From: Nematostella vectensis
Taxonomy: Eukaryota; Cnidaria; Anthozoa; Actiniaria; Edwardsiidae
Assembly (NCBI RefSeq): GCF_932526225.1
Contig: NC_064046.1
Coordinates: 1,798,001-1,862,000 of the forward strand
Length of the DNA stretch: 64,000 nt
Direction of reading: 5' to 3'
Made by a program: the position numbers and the translations under genes. The notes under the pieces were generated by a model that searched no databases, had not been told where the DNA came from, and worked only from the letters and a program-made list of their open reading frames with translations. Positions 1-10,420 of this stretch are shown piece after piece (position 1 is the first letter of the stretch; each line of letters opens with the position of its first letter).

Positions 1-119
1 CTCCCCCCTCAGTCGTCCAGTGTGAAACTTCCTGCCAACCAGTAGAGGAGTGACTTTGAGTGCCGAGGGTAACTGAGAAAGACAGATATTGGTTTTGATA
101 ATATGAACAAAGAAGAGAC

Positions 120-459
120 GAAACCCAAAATAGGAAAAAGTACAATCATCATCATAATAATCATCACCATCATCACCATAATCACCATCATCATGATAAT
201 ATCATCATTATCATAACATCACCAACATCATCATCACAATAATTATAACCATTATCATCATCATAATAATAATCATAAAAATCGCCATCATCATAACCAT
301 CAACATTACTATCATCATAATCATCACCATTACACAACCACCGCAACCACTATCATCAAAACCAGTACCATCATCATCATCATTATCGTTGCGTCAACAT
401 TCATCAACATTTTATCATCATGAACAGTAACACCATCTCTACAATCAAATCATCATCAC

Positions 460-506
<47 letters not shown>

Positions 507-720
507 CCATCACCATCACCATCACCATCACCATCATCATCATCATCATCATCATCATCACCATCACCATCATCATCATCATCATTATTATCATCATCGT
601 CATCACCATCACCATCATCATCATCATTATTATTATCATCAGCATCATCAGCAGCAGCAGCATCACCATCAACACCATCTCCACAATCAAATTATTATAA
701 CCAACAATCATCATCAGCAC
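120..720. repeat. ATC/TCA trinucleotide microsatellite
   Basis: Nearly 600 bases are dominated by CAT/TCA/ATC triplets with short interruptions (CAC, AAT, AGC). Long Ser-, Met- or Met/Val-rich open frames on both strands follow directly from the repeat and are not genes. It lies downstream of the C1q-like gene, beyond its polyadenylation hexamer. Confidence 0.9.
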
Positions 721-848
721 TATATAACTAAAACTGTCTTGATTGTTATTCCTACAACAAATTCATGATGATATTTATCATAATCATCGTTGGGCTTGGG
801 TAGTCAAAACTATTACAGTAGTCCCTACCTTAACATGGGACCGATACT

Positions 849-854
849 TTTATT
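849..854 (-). promoter_or_regulatory. Polyadenylation hexamer overlapping the stop codon of the C1q-like gene
   Basis: On the minus strand the gene ends TAT CAA TAA AAG, so AATAAA contains the TAA stop codon. If used, the 3' UTR would be only about 15-25 nt. No other clear hexamer precedes the microsatellite. Confidence 0.45.
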
Positions 855-2649
855 GATAATCTACTAATATACCTGCAAATGATCCTGGGACACTAGTCAG
901 GCCAGCACCACTAAACACCACCGACAACCCAGTGCTGTTACTGAGCGTCCACGACGAACCACGTGACGTGAAGACGAACACAGACAAATACTGGCCCTGA
1001 GATAGCCTCAGCGACACGGATACGGGCACGGTCATGTCCTTATTCGGCACATCGTGAATAGAGTAAAGCCCGCTACCTAGGTCAAGACTCCCATCGACCG
1101 CGATCATTGCACCCAGCGGTGTTGCCCCACTACCAGTAACTATGACATTGCAAGAGATGATGTACATTCCATCGAGTGGAACCACGTAACGACCGCTGAC
1201 CTCATCGAAGGAGTCATCAAAAGAGAAGTCACCGTTAGCTTTATACAGCCCAGTATTCCAGTCTCCTATCTCGTTCCAACCTGTCCGTGTTAAGGCCTGG
1301 TTTCTAGCTAGGGTCACGGATAAGCCAGGCCATTCATTGGTTGTCAAAGCAACAGAAAAGTGTCCAGTTTGAATTGTTAGAGGGCTCACGCTAGATTTAC
1401 TGACGCTTGCGGTAACCTTATCGCCTTTACGAAGGTACAATACGCCGGTGAGACTAAGATGACCGCTGTACGGAAGTGACGTCACGGATGCAATTGTCGC
1501 GCTGCTCAGAGTAGACGAAGGTGAACGGTTGACGATTGCAAGCAAACGAAGACTTTCCACTGGATTGTCTTTTTTGGCCATTATGTCTAAAACCGCTGAC
1601 ACAATGTACGATCCTGTAACTGCCACAGTAAAGCCGTCACGATTAGTCACCAGGCCCACATGAGCCTTAGGCGAGTCTTTTGGGTCCGAAAAATTGACGT
1701 CATGCAAACCTGAATTTGCGAGGTATTGGGTACCATTCAAAGGGTATGATAAGAAAGGGGGATTGCTCCTTAGTCCGGAAATAAAAACTGCGGAGAAACC
1801 ACTTCCGGTTAAAATTCTAATTGCTGCTACCGATGAATTAATTCTCACACGGAAGCAATCCCCGACAGCAAATGCAAACACCCCACCAATACTGACAGTG
1901 TCAATCCCAATGTGCCTCGTTTTCGCGCTGACGATGGTATCTCCAGAGTTAGTTTCTATAGTAACAGTGACGTCAGTGTCTTGTGTGACGTTAGTCAGAA
2001 TGTTAACGTTTATCTTGTAGACGCCATTACAGCTAACGCAGAACTCCCCAAGAGAAGGCGAGAAACCGGATAATTGCTGAAACACAGCAGACCCATTCGT
2101 AGCCCAATCAAATAACCTTCCCGTGGAAGGGAGGGGCGGGACTGTAATGTCACAAGGCAAGACCGCATGGAATGCTGGGACGCTAGATTTGGAATTGAGG
2201 AGTCGTACGAAAAAGGTACTTCCGGTCAACACCGTCCAACTGGCTCCTTCCGGTAATGACGTCACGAAAATAGATACTGCATCTCCATGTGATAGTTTAG
2301 CAAGACCAGAAAAAGTCAGCGTGTACTCACTTGAATGATTACTGGATAAACCGGTTAGACCGGAATGTGTGGATATGTCTCTATTGATCGCTAAAGCAGC
2401 CTTGATGGACCGAGAACGGTTGTAAAATAAAATAAGGTTTGCATCGATGCTGTAAAGTCCCGCTATTTCTGCAGTAAAACGAGTATGAAATGACCCTGAC
2501 TGCAGGTTTACAAGTCCTGGGCTTCCTGTGGAAATCCAGCCTGTGAGTTCTGCTTTCTTTGTGGAAGTCTGGTTTGATCTTAGGGTGCTGTACATGCCGA
2601 CTTCTACAAACCCTGTGAAAACCAAAGACACAATTGCTAATTTCCGCAT
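850..2649 (-). CDS. Secreted protein with four tandem C1q-like jelly-roll domains
   Basis: A single open exon encodes 599 aa. Residues 1-18 are hydrophobic (MRKLAIVSLVFTGFVEVG) and look like a signal peptide. The rest divides into four repeats of about 130-150 aa (roughly 30-155, 160-297, 300-437 and 445-595). Each begins with a TGW- or aromatic-type strand and ends with a C1q/TNF-like closing strand: LTGSTFFVRLL, LTGSGFSAVFISG, QTGHFSVALTT, NSTGLSVVFSGAG. Several N-x-S/T sequons suggest a glycosylated extracellular protein. C1q-like domains form trimeric jelly-rolls that bind diverse ligands, and invertebrates have expanded families used in recognition or matrix. No collagen stretch is visible. 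A pyrimidine-AG inside the signal region leaves open an upstream exon, but the intact signal peptide favours the start at 2649. The exact ligand cannot be inferred. Confidence 0.75.
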   Translation of the reverse strand: MRKLAIVSLVFTGFVEVGMYSTLRSNQTSTKKAELTGWISTGSPGLVNLQSGSFHTRFTAEIAGLYSIDANLILFYNRSRSIKAALAINRDISTHSGLTGLSSNHSSEYTLTFSGLAKLSHGDAVSIFVTSLPEGASWTVLTGSTFFVRLLNSKSSVPAFHAVLPCDITVPPLPSTGRLFDWATNGSAVFQQLSGFSPSLGEFCVSCNGVYKINVNILTNVTQDTDVTVTIETNSGDTIVSAKTRHIGIDTVSIGGVFAFAVGDCFRVRINSSVAAIRILTGSGFSAVFISGLRSNPPFLSYPLNGTQYLANSGLHDVNFSDPKDSPKAHVGLVTNRDGFTVAVTGSYIVSAVLDIMAKKDNPVESLRLLAIVNRSPSSTLSSATIASVTSLPYSGHLSLTGVLYLRKGDKVTASVSKSSVSPLTIQTGHFSVALTTNEWPGLSVTLARNQALTRTGWNEIGDWNTGLYKANGDFSFDDSFDEVSGRYVVPLDGMYIISCNVIVTGSGATPLGAMIAVDGSLDLGSGLYSIHDVPNKDMTVPVSVSLRLSQGQYLSVFVFTSRGSSWTLSNSTGLSVVFSGAGLTSVPGSFAGILVDYQ

Positions 2650-2749
2650 GTCCGTAAAACAAGGGTAAATTCAGATCCTTGTTGCGCGCGGTTGTGGTAC
2701 AGGCCGAGTAGTCCGAATTCAGGGTGTATTTAAATTGAGAAAGCATAAA

Positions 2750-5700
2750 GGCTTTGGCATTTCGGAGTTTGTTTAGAGATGTCTTGCAACTTTTTTTGTA
2801 TTCTTACCTATTTCCGGGAAGCTTTAAGGAAAGCATCACTGTAAGAAGGCCTGAAATGCGGTAATTTGGTGAAAGTTAAAAAAATAAACGCTGACCTGAC
2901 AAAGCCTCGCTTTCATCCTCAAATTACACAGGACCCCCATTATCGTGGAAACAGTCGATATCTGGAGACAAGGGATAGCCAGCAAACAGGCTCTACTTGG
3001 TGTTTATTCGGAGTAGTTGTTAAGGTTTTTTAAGTGATCTCGAGCCCTTTGGGTCCAATCCCCCTCCTATGGACTCCGAGGATATGTGGCGCGGGGGCTG
3101 GGTCGAGAAGCGGAGGATTGAGGCATAGTTCGGCTTGAAAGCCGCACCGTCAAGAGGACAGAGCAAAAAAATGGCATGAAAATTTCTAATTCTCAATATA
3201 TAAGCTCAAGATTCCGCATACAAGGAGTTTCTCTGACAAGAAGCTTAATTCCAAATTTTAAAGAAATTTAGAAGATATGAAATTTAGATATTAGCGAGCA
3301 AATTTGGCTTAATTTCTTATCAGAGCCCGACTTCTCCCTAAAAACGAGGAGAATTCATACTTTGAATATTTAAAAATTGCACTTCAAGCCTCATAACTCG
3401 AAGACGAATCCATAAGAAAAAAACACTTTTTGATATGTTGGTTTACATACCATAAGGAACCTCTATGCAAAAATTCAAGCTTAACGAAGCGAACTAGACC
3501 TTATTTGGGGAAAACTTACCATTATTTTGCTCTGTCAGGCCCTAGTAGTTCCCCATGCTTTCTAGTTTGGCGATTCTTTACTTTCACCCTAGCGCCTCGG
3601 TGCAGGCTACAGGCGCGCGCCCAGGATTGGGGGGGGGGGGGGGGGGGGGGGGGAAGGGGGCTGCGCAGTCATGGGCATCATAGAAAAATGGAGAGTATTT
3701 GACTATATTTTTAAAAGAAGTGACCCATTATTTTGCGGCTAAAGGGGTGCGCGCGCATCTTGCGTACCCGTTTGTGGTATGACCCTGAACCAAATAAAGC
3801 CAAATAAATTTGAGCCAAATAAAATAAGGGCAAAAAGAACCTACGAGATAGGCGCCCAACCGAGAGGCGGGTGCGGCGCGGTTTCTTTTGACTACAGTTT
3901 GTGTATATAAGACTTTTCATTGGCAGTATTAATCTCACTAACCCGCCCCCCACATTCCCCCCCCCCCCCCCCCCCCCCCCCTCCCGTCCTCCTACCCAAA
4001 TCTATCCTACGCGCCTCTCTGTGATCTCTGGGAACGAGAATGGCGATTGTGCTGAAGACACAGGTAACCCAAATCAAATTCAATGCTCTCAACTCTAAAC
4101 TCTAACATTGAAACAAGCAACAAACAGATTTACGTGTTGTTTGAAGCCTATTTTTATCCTGTCACACGACGATGACTTGTTAACTTTATCAGACAAACAA
4201 ATTCTATGCAGGAAATACTTTAAATACAATAAATGCGTTATCGCGGCTTGAATTTCTCATCTCTTTATAAAGACATCAACAAAAGTAAATAACAAAATGG
4301 TAATACTGAAAAGATTACACATATTAATAAATGCAGAAATTTGAGCAAGTGCGGAGAACGAAGAACGAGTGGTATTTATTATTCAAAGATTCAAGCATAC
4401 AAGACATCTCTTACCTTTTATCGAGTGAAGGGCTAGAAACTCAATCATCAACATCAAAAGATTCTTCATAGTTTCGTGCTAAATATTGATAAATATTTCA
4501 AAGGAACTTCATGCCAAAGTCTTGTCACTTTCAACCTCGTTCAAGGCCGCACAAATTCTATGGTTTCCTGGTAACAAAAGAAGCCGATGTAAACGATGAC
4601 GAAACGAAGCAGTGTCATTTGGCATCCTTCTCTTGTAGAGCTTTCATCGTCTTTCATCGCCTCTATTATCGAGAATCTTTCAAGTTCGAGTAAGCCCTCG
4701 TTCTAGACGTTGTTTATATGGCTGTTCTTTTTCTTCAGGTTGAGATTCGCGCTTGCTGGAGGCGGCTACTTGTTTTCTGCGGTGTTATTGAGTTAAACGG
4801 AGACGTCATGCTTTGATCTGGTAAGGGGACATCGCGTATGCTTGAGTAACGAACTAGACATAATATGTGACAGGGATGTTTTCCTTGCCTTATTTACTTT
4901 CGAGGCAAGCTAGCGAATTAGGGGATTAAATCAATAAATTAATATGCACCAAAATCTATCATGGCTATAAATAACGTCGCTTTTTTTTATATCTAGAGCA
5001 ATTATTGAAAGGTGCGCACCATGGAATTTAGCGATTATCCCACAAACGTGTAAGACGGTTGAACTCCAGATAGAAAGAAGACGCAAGTTCAGTATCAGAG
5101 CGCGCCAAGGTTGTCTCTTCTCCTCTAAGGAAGCTGTAGATTTAAACTTACCCTCCCGTGACCTTGCAGCCCGCTGTAACACATTCCTTACAGGAGGTAG
5201 ACAACACAGACTCGAAGCAGTCGCCGTTTTACTTCTCAGACGCTCGACACAGCGACTTCTTGGAGTCTATATTGAAGGATGTTTAATAGAAGTGTAACGC
5301 ACACCTTGTTTTACTTAGCACTAAAGTGGAGTGTAACGCAAGCCAATGCAACATACTGTCAACTATAAAATAATACTATGAGTACCTTATTACACAATAT
5401 AATGACGCGAAAATTAAGTGCCGCGAAAATTATGATGCGCGAAAATTAAGTGAGTACACCAGAAGCCTTTTGGTAAATATTGGCAGTTTAATAAGCTTTG
5501 TGGAAACACCTTGTGTGTCTAAATGTACATATAGTACGGTAAGGGGTTGAGCCTCAACCAACCAAAGTTTGGACTTGTATTTATAGATTTTTATGAAACT
5601 AAAATTAGCCCTCGCATCTTTTTGTTACAATTTTTTTTTCAGTTTTGATGATTACAGCACATTTTAATTCCACCTGTTTTGCTTGATATTATTATTCCAA

Positions 5701-6049
5701 AATCGCGAAATCGCGAAAATAAAGTAATCTGGTTTTTACGAAAATAGGAAAATCGCGAAAATAAAGTGTCGCGAAATATCGCCATCTCAAAATCGCGAAA
5801 TTTTGACGTCGAGAAAATTAAGGTAGTTCGCAGTGTTCGGTCGGCCACTCTAAGGATCCCAGTAACGCACTGCCTCGTTTGAAGTTGGAGTGAACTGTGA
5901 TGTGAATCTTCTATAACCCAACAGAATCAATTCAGTGTCAATAAGATGTGAAAGATTTTCAAACAAGTAAAATGATTTACTAACGCCTAGGGCATAGTCA
6001 AACCTCCCTCAAGAGAATATGCAACGCTAGACTCATGTATCCTCGTATG
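2750..6049. other. Intergenic stretch without a supportable gene
   Basis: I found no spliced or open coding structure. It contains a homopolymer G tract (about 3630-3652), a homopolymer C tract (about 3959-3980), and AT-rich sequence. The region around 3615-3630 (gcgcgcgcccaggattgggg) resembles an end of the dispersed 'GTAGCCAGG' repeat described below. Open frames crossing the homopolymers are artefacts. Confidence 0.6.
5390..5830. repeat. Cluster of CGCGAAAA / AAATCGCGAAA motifs
   Basis: The motif CGCGAAAA with AAATTA or AATAAAG spacers recurs about ten times in two clusters (5390-5460 and 5700-5830). This looks like terminal or subterminal repeat debris of a DNA transposon. No complete inverted pair could be fixed. 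Confidence 0.5.
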
Positions 6050-8169
6050 TCAGGATTTAGCAGGACTTGATATTTTTTCTTCAATGCTTGGAACATCTAA
6101 ACTCACAGACTCTGTGTTGTTTTCAATATCACTTGGTATATTTACTTCAGTGTCTCTTGGCATATTTACTTTATCATCACTTGGTATATTCACTTCAATA
6201 CTTGGAACATCTATGCTCACAGATTCTGTGTTGTTTTCAATATGACTTGGTATATTTACTTTATCATCACTTGGTATATTCACTTCAATACTTGGGGCAT
6301 CTAATCTCACAGTAGTCGGGACATCAAACTGGTACTGGCCAGGGGTGTAAGCGTTTTCCTTCAGCAGTCGCCGCTTGTTTTGAAACCATATTTGTGCCTC
6401 GATTGGGAAATATAATATTGTTAAGTATAATTTCACACCATCCGCAGAGGCTTCACTCTAACCAATATTAATTAGGGGTTGGAATATGGGAGAAAGTGGC
6501 TCTTTTTGTATGAGGATATTACAAAAAAAATTGTTTACAATCAAACCAAGGCTATCCAATTTACTGGGCAAACCTTTTAATTTAATGTCAATCATGAAAT
6601 AGACAAATCGTTTGACAGGAAGATCCACTCAAATGAAAGAAATTTGGGTAGCACTGAGAGTTAGGGCTAGATGCTAAAGATGAATTGGGCAGCTAATTTG
6701 GTAAAAGAACCCGGCCACTCCAAAAGGAAACATGGCTACATTACCTATATTATTAATGTATGCACATTGTGAGAAGATATTGTTTTTCAAATACTTAATT
6801 GTTCTTGTTTTCTTTGGCCAAAAAAAAAATGGAGTTTGTATTTTTCCATTAGTATTATTACATTAAGAATTATTACCTGTGCTAATTCTAAGTTCAAAGT
6901 AATGCACAACTCTCCTAGAACTTCCACAGATGGGTTTGGAGTTTTGGTGAAGACCATGTCGAGCGCTGCAAGCTGTAAATCACTAAAGCGTGTCCTGGGT
7001 TTGGGCACGTGCTCTTGTGTGTAAACCCTTACTTTCTGATGCTCTGGAAATAAGGTTTATAATAAGTAACAATTAAGGGTAAAAAAATAGCCAAGTCTTT
7101 GGCTACAGGGCACTTTTGTAAGCAGGAAGCTCTATACAAACACACCTTTTTAAGATAATGTTTTGCCAACTAGTCAAACTAAACTAGGGGTAAAACTAAA
7201 CTAGGGGTGTAACCGAACCAGGGGTGGGTGGGGGAGTGGTGGTGAGGGGGGGGGGGGGGGGGTTTGATGGGATAGGGTGGGTGGGGGATATGGAAGTGGG
7301 GAGGTGCACAGGTCTACAGTTTTGAATTAAGGTAAACTCTAGTAAAACAAAATAGTAGAATTGTGTAAAAAATCAAACTAATAAATGCTACATAATCGAA
7401 ACAATACATATGTTCATAATTACCTTTTATTTTTATCTGAGTAATTATGACTTCAAGTTTCCAATGCAGGGGGGGGGGTTCTTCAGGGTAAAGGTGATGG
7501 GGATGCTTGTCAGGAGATCAAAAAAACATACCCCAAAAAATATGTGAACACCAAAAATTGCTACCCTAAAAATACCTTAGAAGCAAAAATACCAAAACTC
7601 AGATTTAAGTATCCCATTGTATAACAAAGTCTTGAATGACAAATCAAAAACAAAGTGTTTTGTTTAGAAGACGAAAGTATTAAATGATCTAGAAAACATT
7701 GGCTTGAGTGCCTCTTTCTGCAAACCCTAAAAATACCATTTTTAGTAGAAAAGCCTATTTTCTCTCAGATACCCCCTGAAAATACCAATGGCCCAATTTT
7801 GACACCTAAAAAAATAGGATGAGCATCCCTATCTGGTGATCATTGGGGAGAACCCCCCTTGGTTTCAAATAAAATGTGTCTTTCTCTCCCTATAGATTTA
7901 ACAGTTCTTCTCTTATAAATGGGGAGGGGGGGTGGCAAGCTAGGGAAAAGTGCACCAAACCATAGGGGCTGGTGAACATTTTTAAGAATATGTAGATTTT
8001 CCAGGAGTTTTGAACACATACCAGATTTAGCTCCAGCTAATCTCAGGGTACTCTGTAAATCTTCGTCCTCCAAAAAGTCGTCCATTTTGATATAGTGTTG
8101 CTGCTTTGTCCCTTCTTTTGGCCACTCCTCTGTTTGCCCTTGAGCGGTCCTCTGATGAGTGAAAAGCAT
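6050..8169 (-). CDS. Truncated duplicate of the CUT-homeobox gene (left copy)
   Basis: Three exons on the minus strand: 8169-8022, 7043-6877 and 6397-6050. Exon 1 holds only the second half of the CUT domain (AQGQTEEWPKEGTK... LQSTLRLAGAK). The first half, present in the right copy, is replaced at about 8146 by unrelated sequence that happens to supply an ATG (MLFTHQRT). Exon 2 encodes homeodomain helices 1-2 (PRTRFSDLQLAALDM... LELAQ) and exon 3 helix 3 (AQIWFQNKRRLLKEN), with the intron at the same codon as in the right copy. The C-terminal tail repeats VPSIEVNIPSDD and DKVNIPS-type motifs. Homeodomain and splice sites are intact, so it may still be expressed, either from its own ATG or by splicing from the upstream copy. 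It could equally be a decaying duplicate. Coding exons are more similar between copies than introns. Confidence 0.55.
7238..7262. repeat. G-homopolymer-rich tract in the duplicate's intron
   Basis: An uninterrupted run of about 18 G sits in GGGTGG-rich sequence. This intron (8021-7044) is about 400 bp longer than its counterpart in the right copy because of extra sequence here and at 7460-7830. Confidence 0.6.
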
Positions 8170-8572
8170 ACACCTGCTAGAACAGTTTTAGGGCTATTAT
8201 ATATCCAGTGATACAGTGGACATCCCTATTCTACCCCCTTTGGCTAATGCTTTTGAAAACAAGGATAGAAATTGTTGGATGCTTGAGTACAGGCCTATCA
8301 CTAGGAGATCATTTGGTGACCTAGCAAGGGTCTCAGGCCTTTATTTTGTTTCTTATCTTCATAAATCTTCTATATCTTCATATACATTCATAACTTGGGC
8401 TATCAGTGACCAAAGGCTTCAAGGAAAAGGGATGGCCATTTCACCCCTCCCCCCTTAGTCCCCAAGTGTGTCACTTAATTTTTTTGTATATATTCTAATT
8501 TTAGGACTCTGTAGACTTGGTATGTCTAATACAATACTTGGAACATCTAAATTTAAGGACTCTGTCTTGTTT

Positions 8573-10420
8573 TCAATCAAAACTTGGTATATTTACTTCA
8601 TTGTCCCTACTCGGAACACCTAAGCTTACAGATTCTGATTTGATTTTGTTTTCATTAGGTATATCTACTACCATACTTGGAACATCTATGCTGACAGATT
8701 CTGTGTTGTTTTCAATATCACTTGGTATATTTACTTCATTGTCTCTCGGTATATTTACTTTATCATCACTTGATATATTCACTTCAATACTTGGAGAATC
8801 TAATCTCACAGTAGTCGGGGCACCAAACTGGTACTGGCCAGGGGTGTAAGCGTTTTCCTTTAGCAGTCGCCGCTTGTTTTGAAACCATATTTGTGCCTGG
8901 AATGGATTATATTAATTTTATTATTAATATTAAGGGGTGGGGATTGTGGGGAAAAAAGCTCTTTTGGTATGAGGATATTATAAAAGTTTGTTGACTTACT
9001 AAAATAGACAAATCGCTTAAGAGGAAGATTCACTCAAATGAAAGAAATTTGAGTAGCACTGTTAGTTAGGGCTTAAAAACTAAAGATGAACTGGACAGCT
9101 AATTTGGTAAATTAGCCCCCTCCAACCAAAAAAAACATGGCTACATTACCTAAATTATTATGCTGTATGATAAATAATCTATTGTCCTTGTTTGCTTGGG
9201 CAAAAAAAACAAACAAATACAAATGGAGCTTTGTATTTTTCCATTATAAAGACCGGTTCATCAATCATTACATCAAGAATTATTACCTGTGCTAATTCTA
9301 AGTGCAAAGTATTGCATAACTCTTCTAAAACTTCCACAGATGGGTTTTGAGTTTTGGTGAAGAGCATGTCGAGCGCTGCAAGCTGTAAATCACTAAAGCG
9401 TGTCCTAGGTCTGTGGATGTGCTCGTGTGAGTAAACCTTTACTCTTTGGTGCTCTGAAGAACAAGGTTTATAATTATGAGCAACAAAAGAGGGAAAAGAT
9501 AGTCAAGTCTTTGGCTTTGGGCACTACAAGGACAGACCCATGGCCAGGGGGAGTTCGGGGGGTTCAGAAGATACTGTAAGGTGCACACTAATGGAGGAAA
9601 AATAAGTAGAACTGCGAGCCAGGACGTGCTATACTTAAAAGAATATGGGCCACTCAATGAGAAGACTACCCCCTCCTGCTCAAAATCCTGGCTACGGGCC
9701 TGAAGGACCTTTTTAAGACCATGTTTTGCCATCTAGTCAAACTAAACTGGGGGTGGGAAGGGGGTGCAAAAAAATTCTGATGAGAAAGGATATGGAAGGA
9801 GAGAGGAGCACAGCATGCATAGAAATAAAATACTTAACCAATTTTTGGTTCAGACAAGACAGAACTATCGCAAAAATAGTTTATACAGTGTACTGACAAC
9901 TCTTGTGTGTCCTTCTGGACCTACAAAACAAAGCATCAATTACACTAGTTTACTTCTTGCACCAAACAATAGGGGCTGGTGAACGTTTTTCCAAAAGATG
10001 AGAATTTTCCAGGAATTTTGAACACATACCATATTTAGCACCAGCTAATCTCAGGGTGCTCTGTAAATCTTCGTCTTCCATAAAGTCGTACATTTTGATA
10101 TAGTGCCGCCTCTTTGTCCCTTCTTTTGGCCACTCCTCTGTTTGCCCTTGAGCTAGTAAAGCATTTAGGGTCGGCTGCCCCCTGCCTAGAATAGTCTTGG
10201 CGAATTGGATTTGGGATACCCTATTTCTTTTGAGCCAAAGGCTCACACGTTCTACAATCTCCTTTGGGTTTGTGCTATTCACAATCATGTCATCTTTTTT
10301 GTCTCTCTCGGTCTCAGTTGGTGTTGGTATTTCTCTACAGCCCTCTATTGTCCTAATGGCTTCTCTTACTATTTCTTCTTTGCCTTCTGGGACTTCGAAC
10401 TTTAGTATACGTGAAGACAT
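8573..10420 (-). CDS. CUT-class (ONECUT-like) homeobox transcription factor, right copy
   Basis: Three exons on the minus strand: 10420-10030, 9453-9287 and 8896-8573. The start is the ATG at 10420 (MSSRILKFEVPEGK). Exon 1 encodes a CUT domain: NPKEIVERVSLWLKRN, then a helix-turn-helix core FAKTILGRGQPTLNALL, ending EDLQSTLRLAGAK, which matches the ONECUT pattern of a CUT domain closing in '-LRLAA-K'. Exons 2-3 encode the homeodomain HRPRTRFSDLQLAALDM... LHLELAQ / AQIWFQNKRRLLKEN. It carries W48, F49, Q50 and N51, whereas ONECUT proteins usually have F48 and M50. The intron lies between homeodomain residues about 44 and 45, a common position. The tail is acidic and repetitive (DNEVNIPS-like units). 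It should act as a sequence-specific nuclear DNA-binding protein. Family assignment is firm at class level; the orthologue is uncertain. Confidence 0.72.
9521..9702. mobile_element. Copy of the 'GTAGCCAGG' foldback repeat
   Basis: The left end reads acccatggccagggggagttcgg and the right end tcctggctacgggcctga, inverted relative to each other. The same end sequence recurs at 21.55, 31.98, 40.12, 45.79, 51.11 and 56.16 kb. It sits in intron 1 of the CUT-homeobox gene. Confidence 0.5.

Noticed and set aside
420-731. Ser/Pro-rich and Met-rich open frames
   Set aside because: They are direct translations of the CAT/TCA microsatellite on both strands.
3631-3982. Poly-G and poly-C tracts as telomeric or CRISPR-like structure
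   Set aside because: They are simple homopolymers without regular spacers. No direct-repeat/spacer array exists anywhere in the window.
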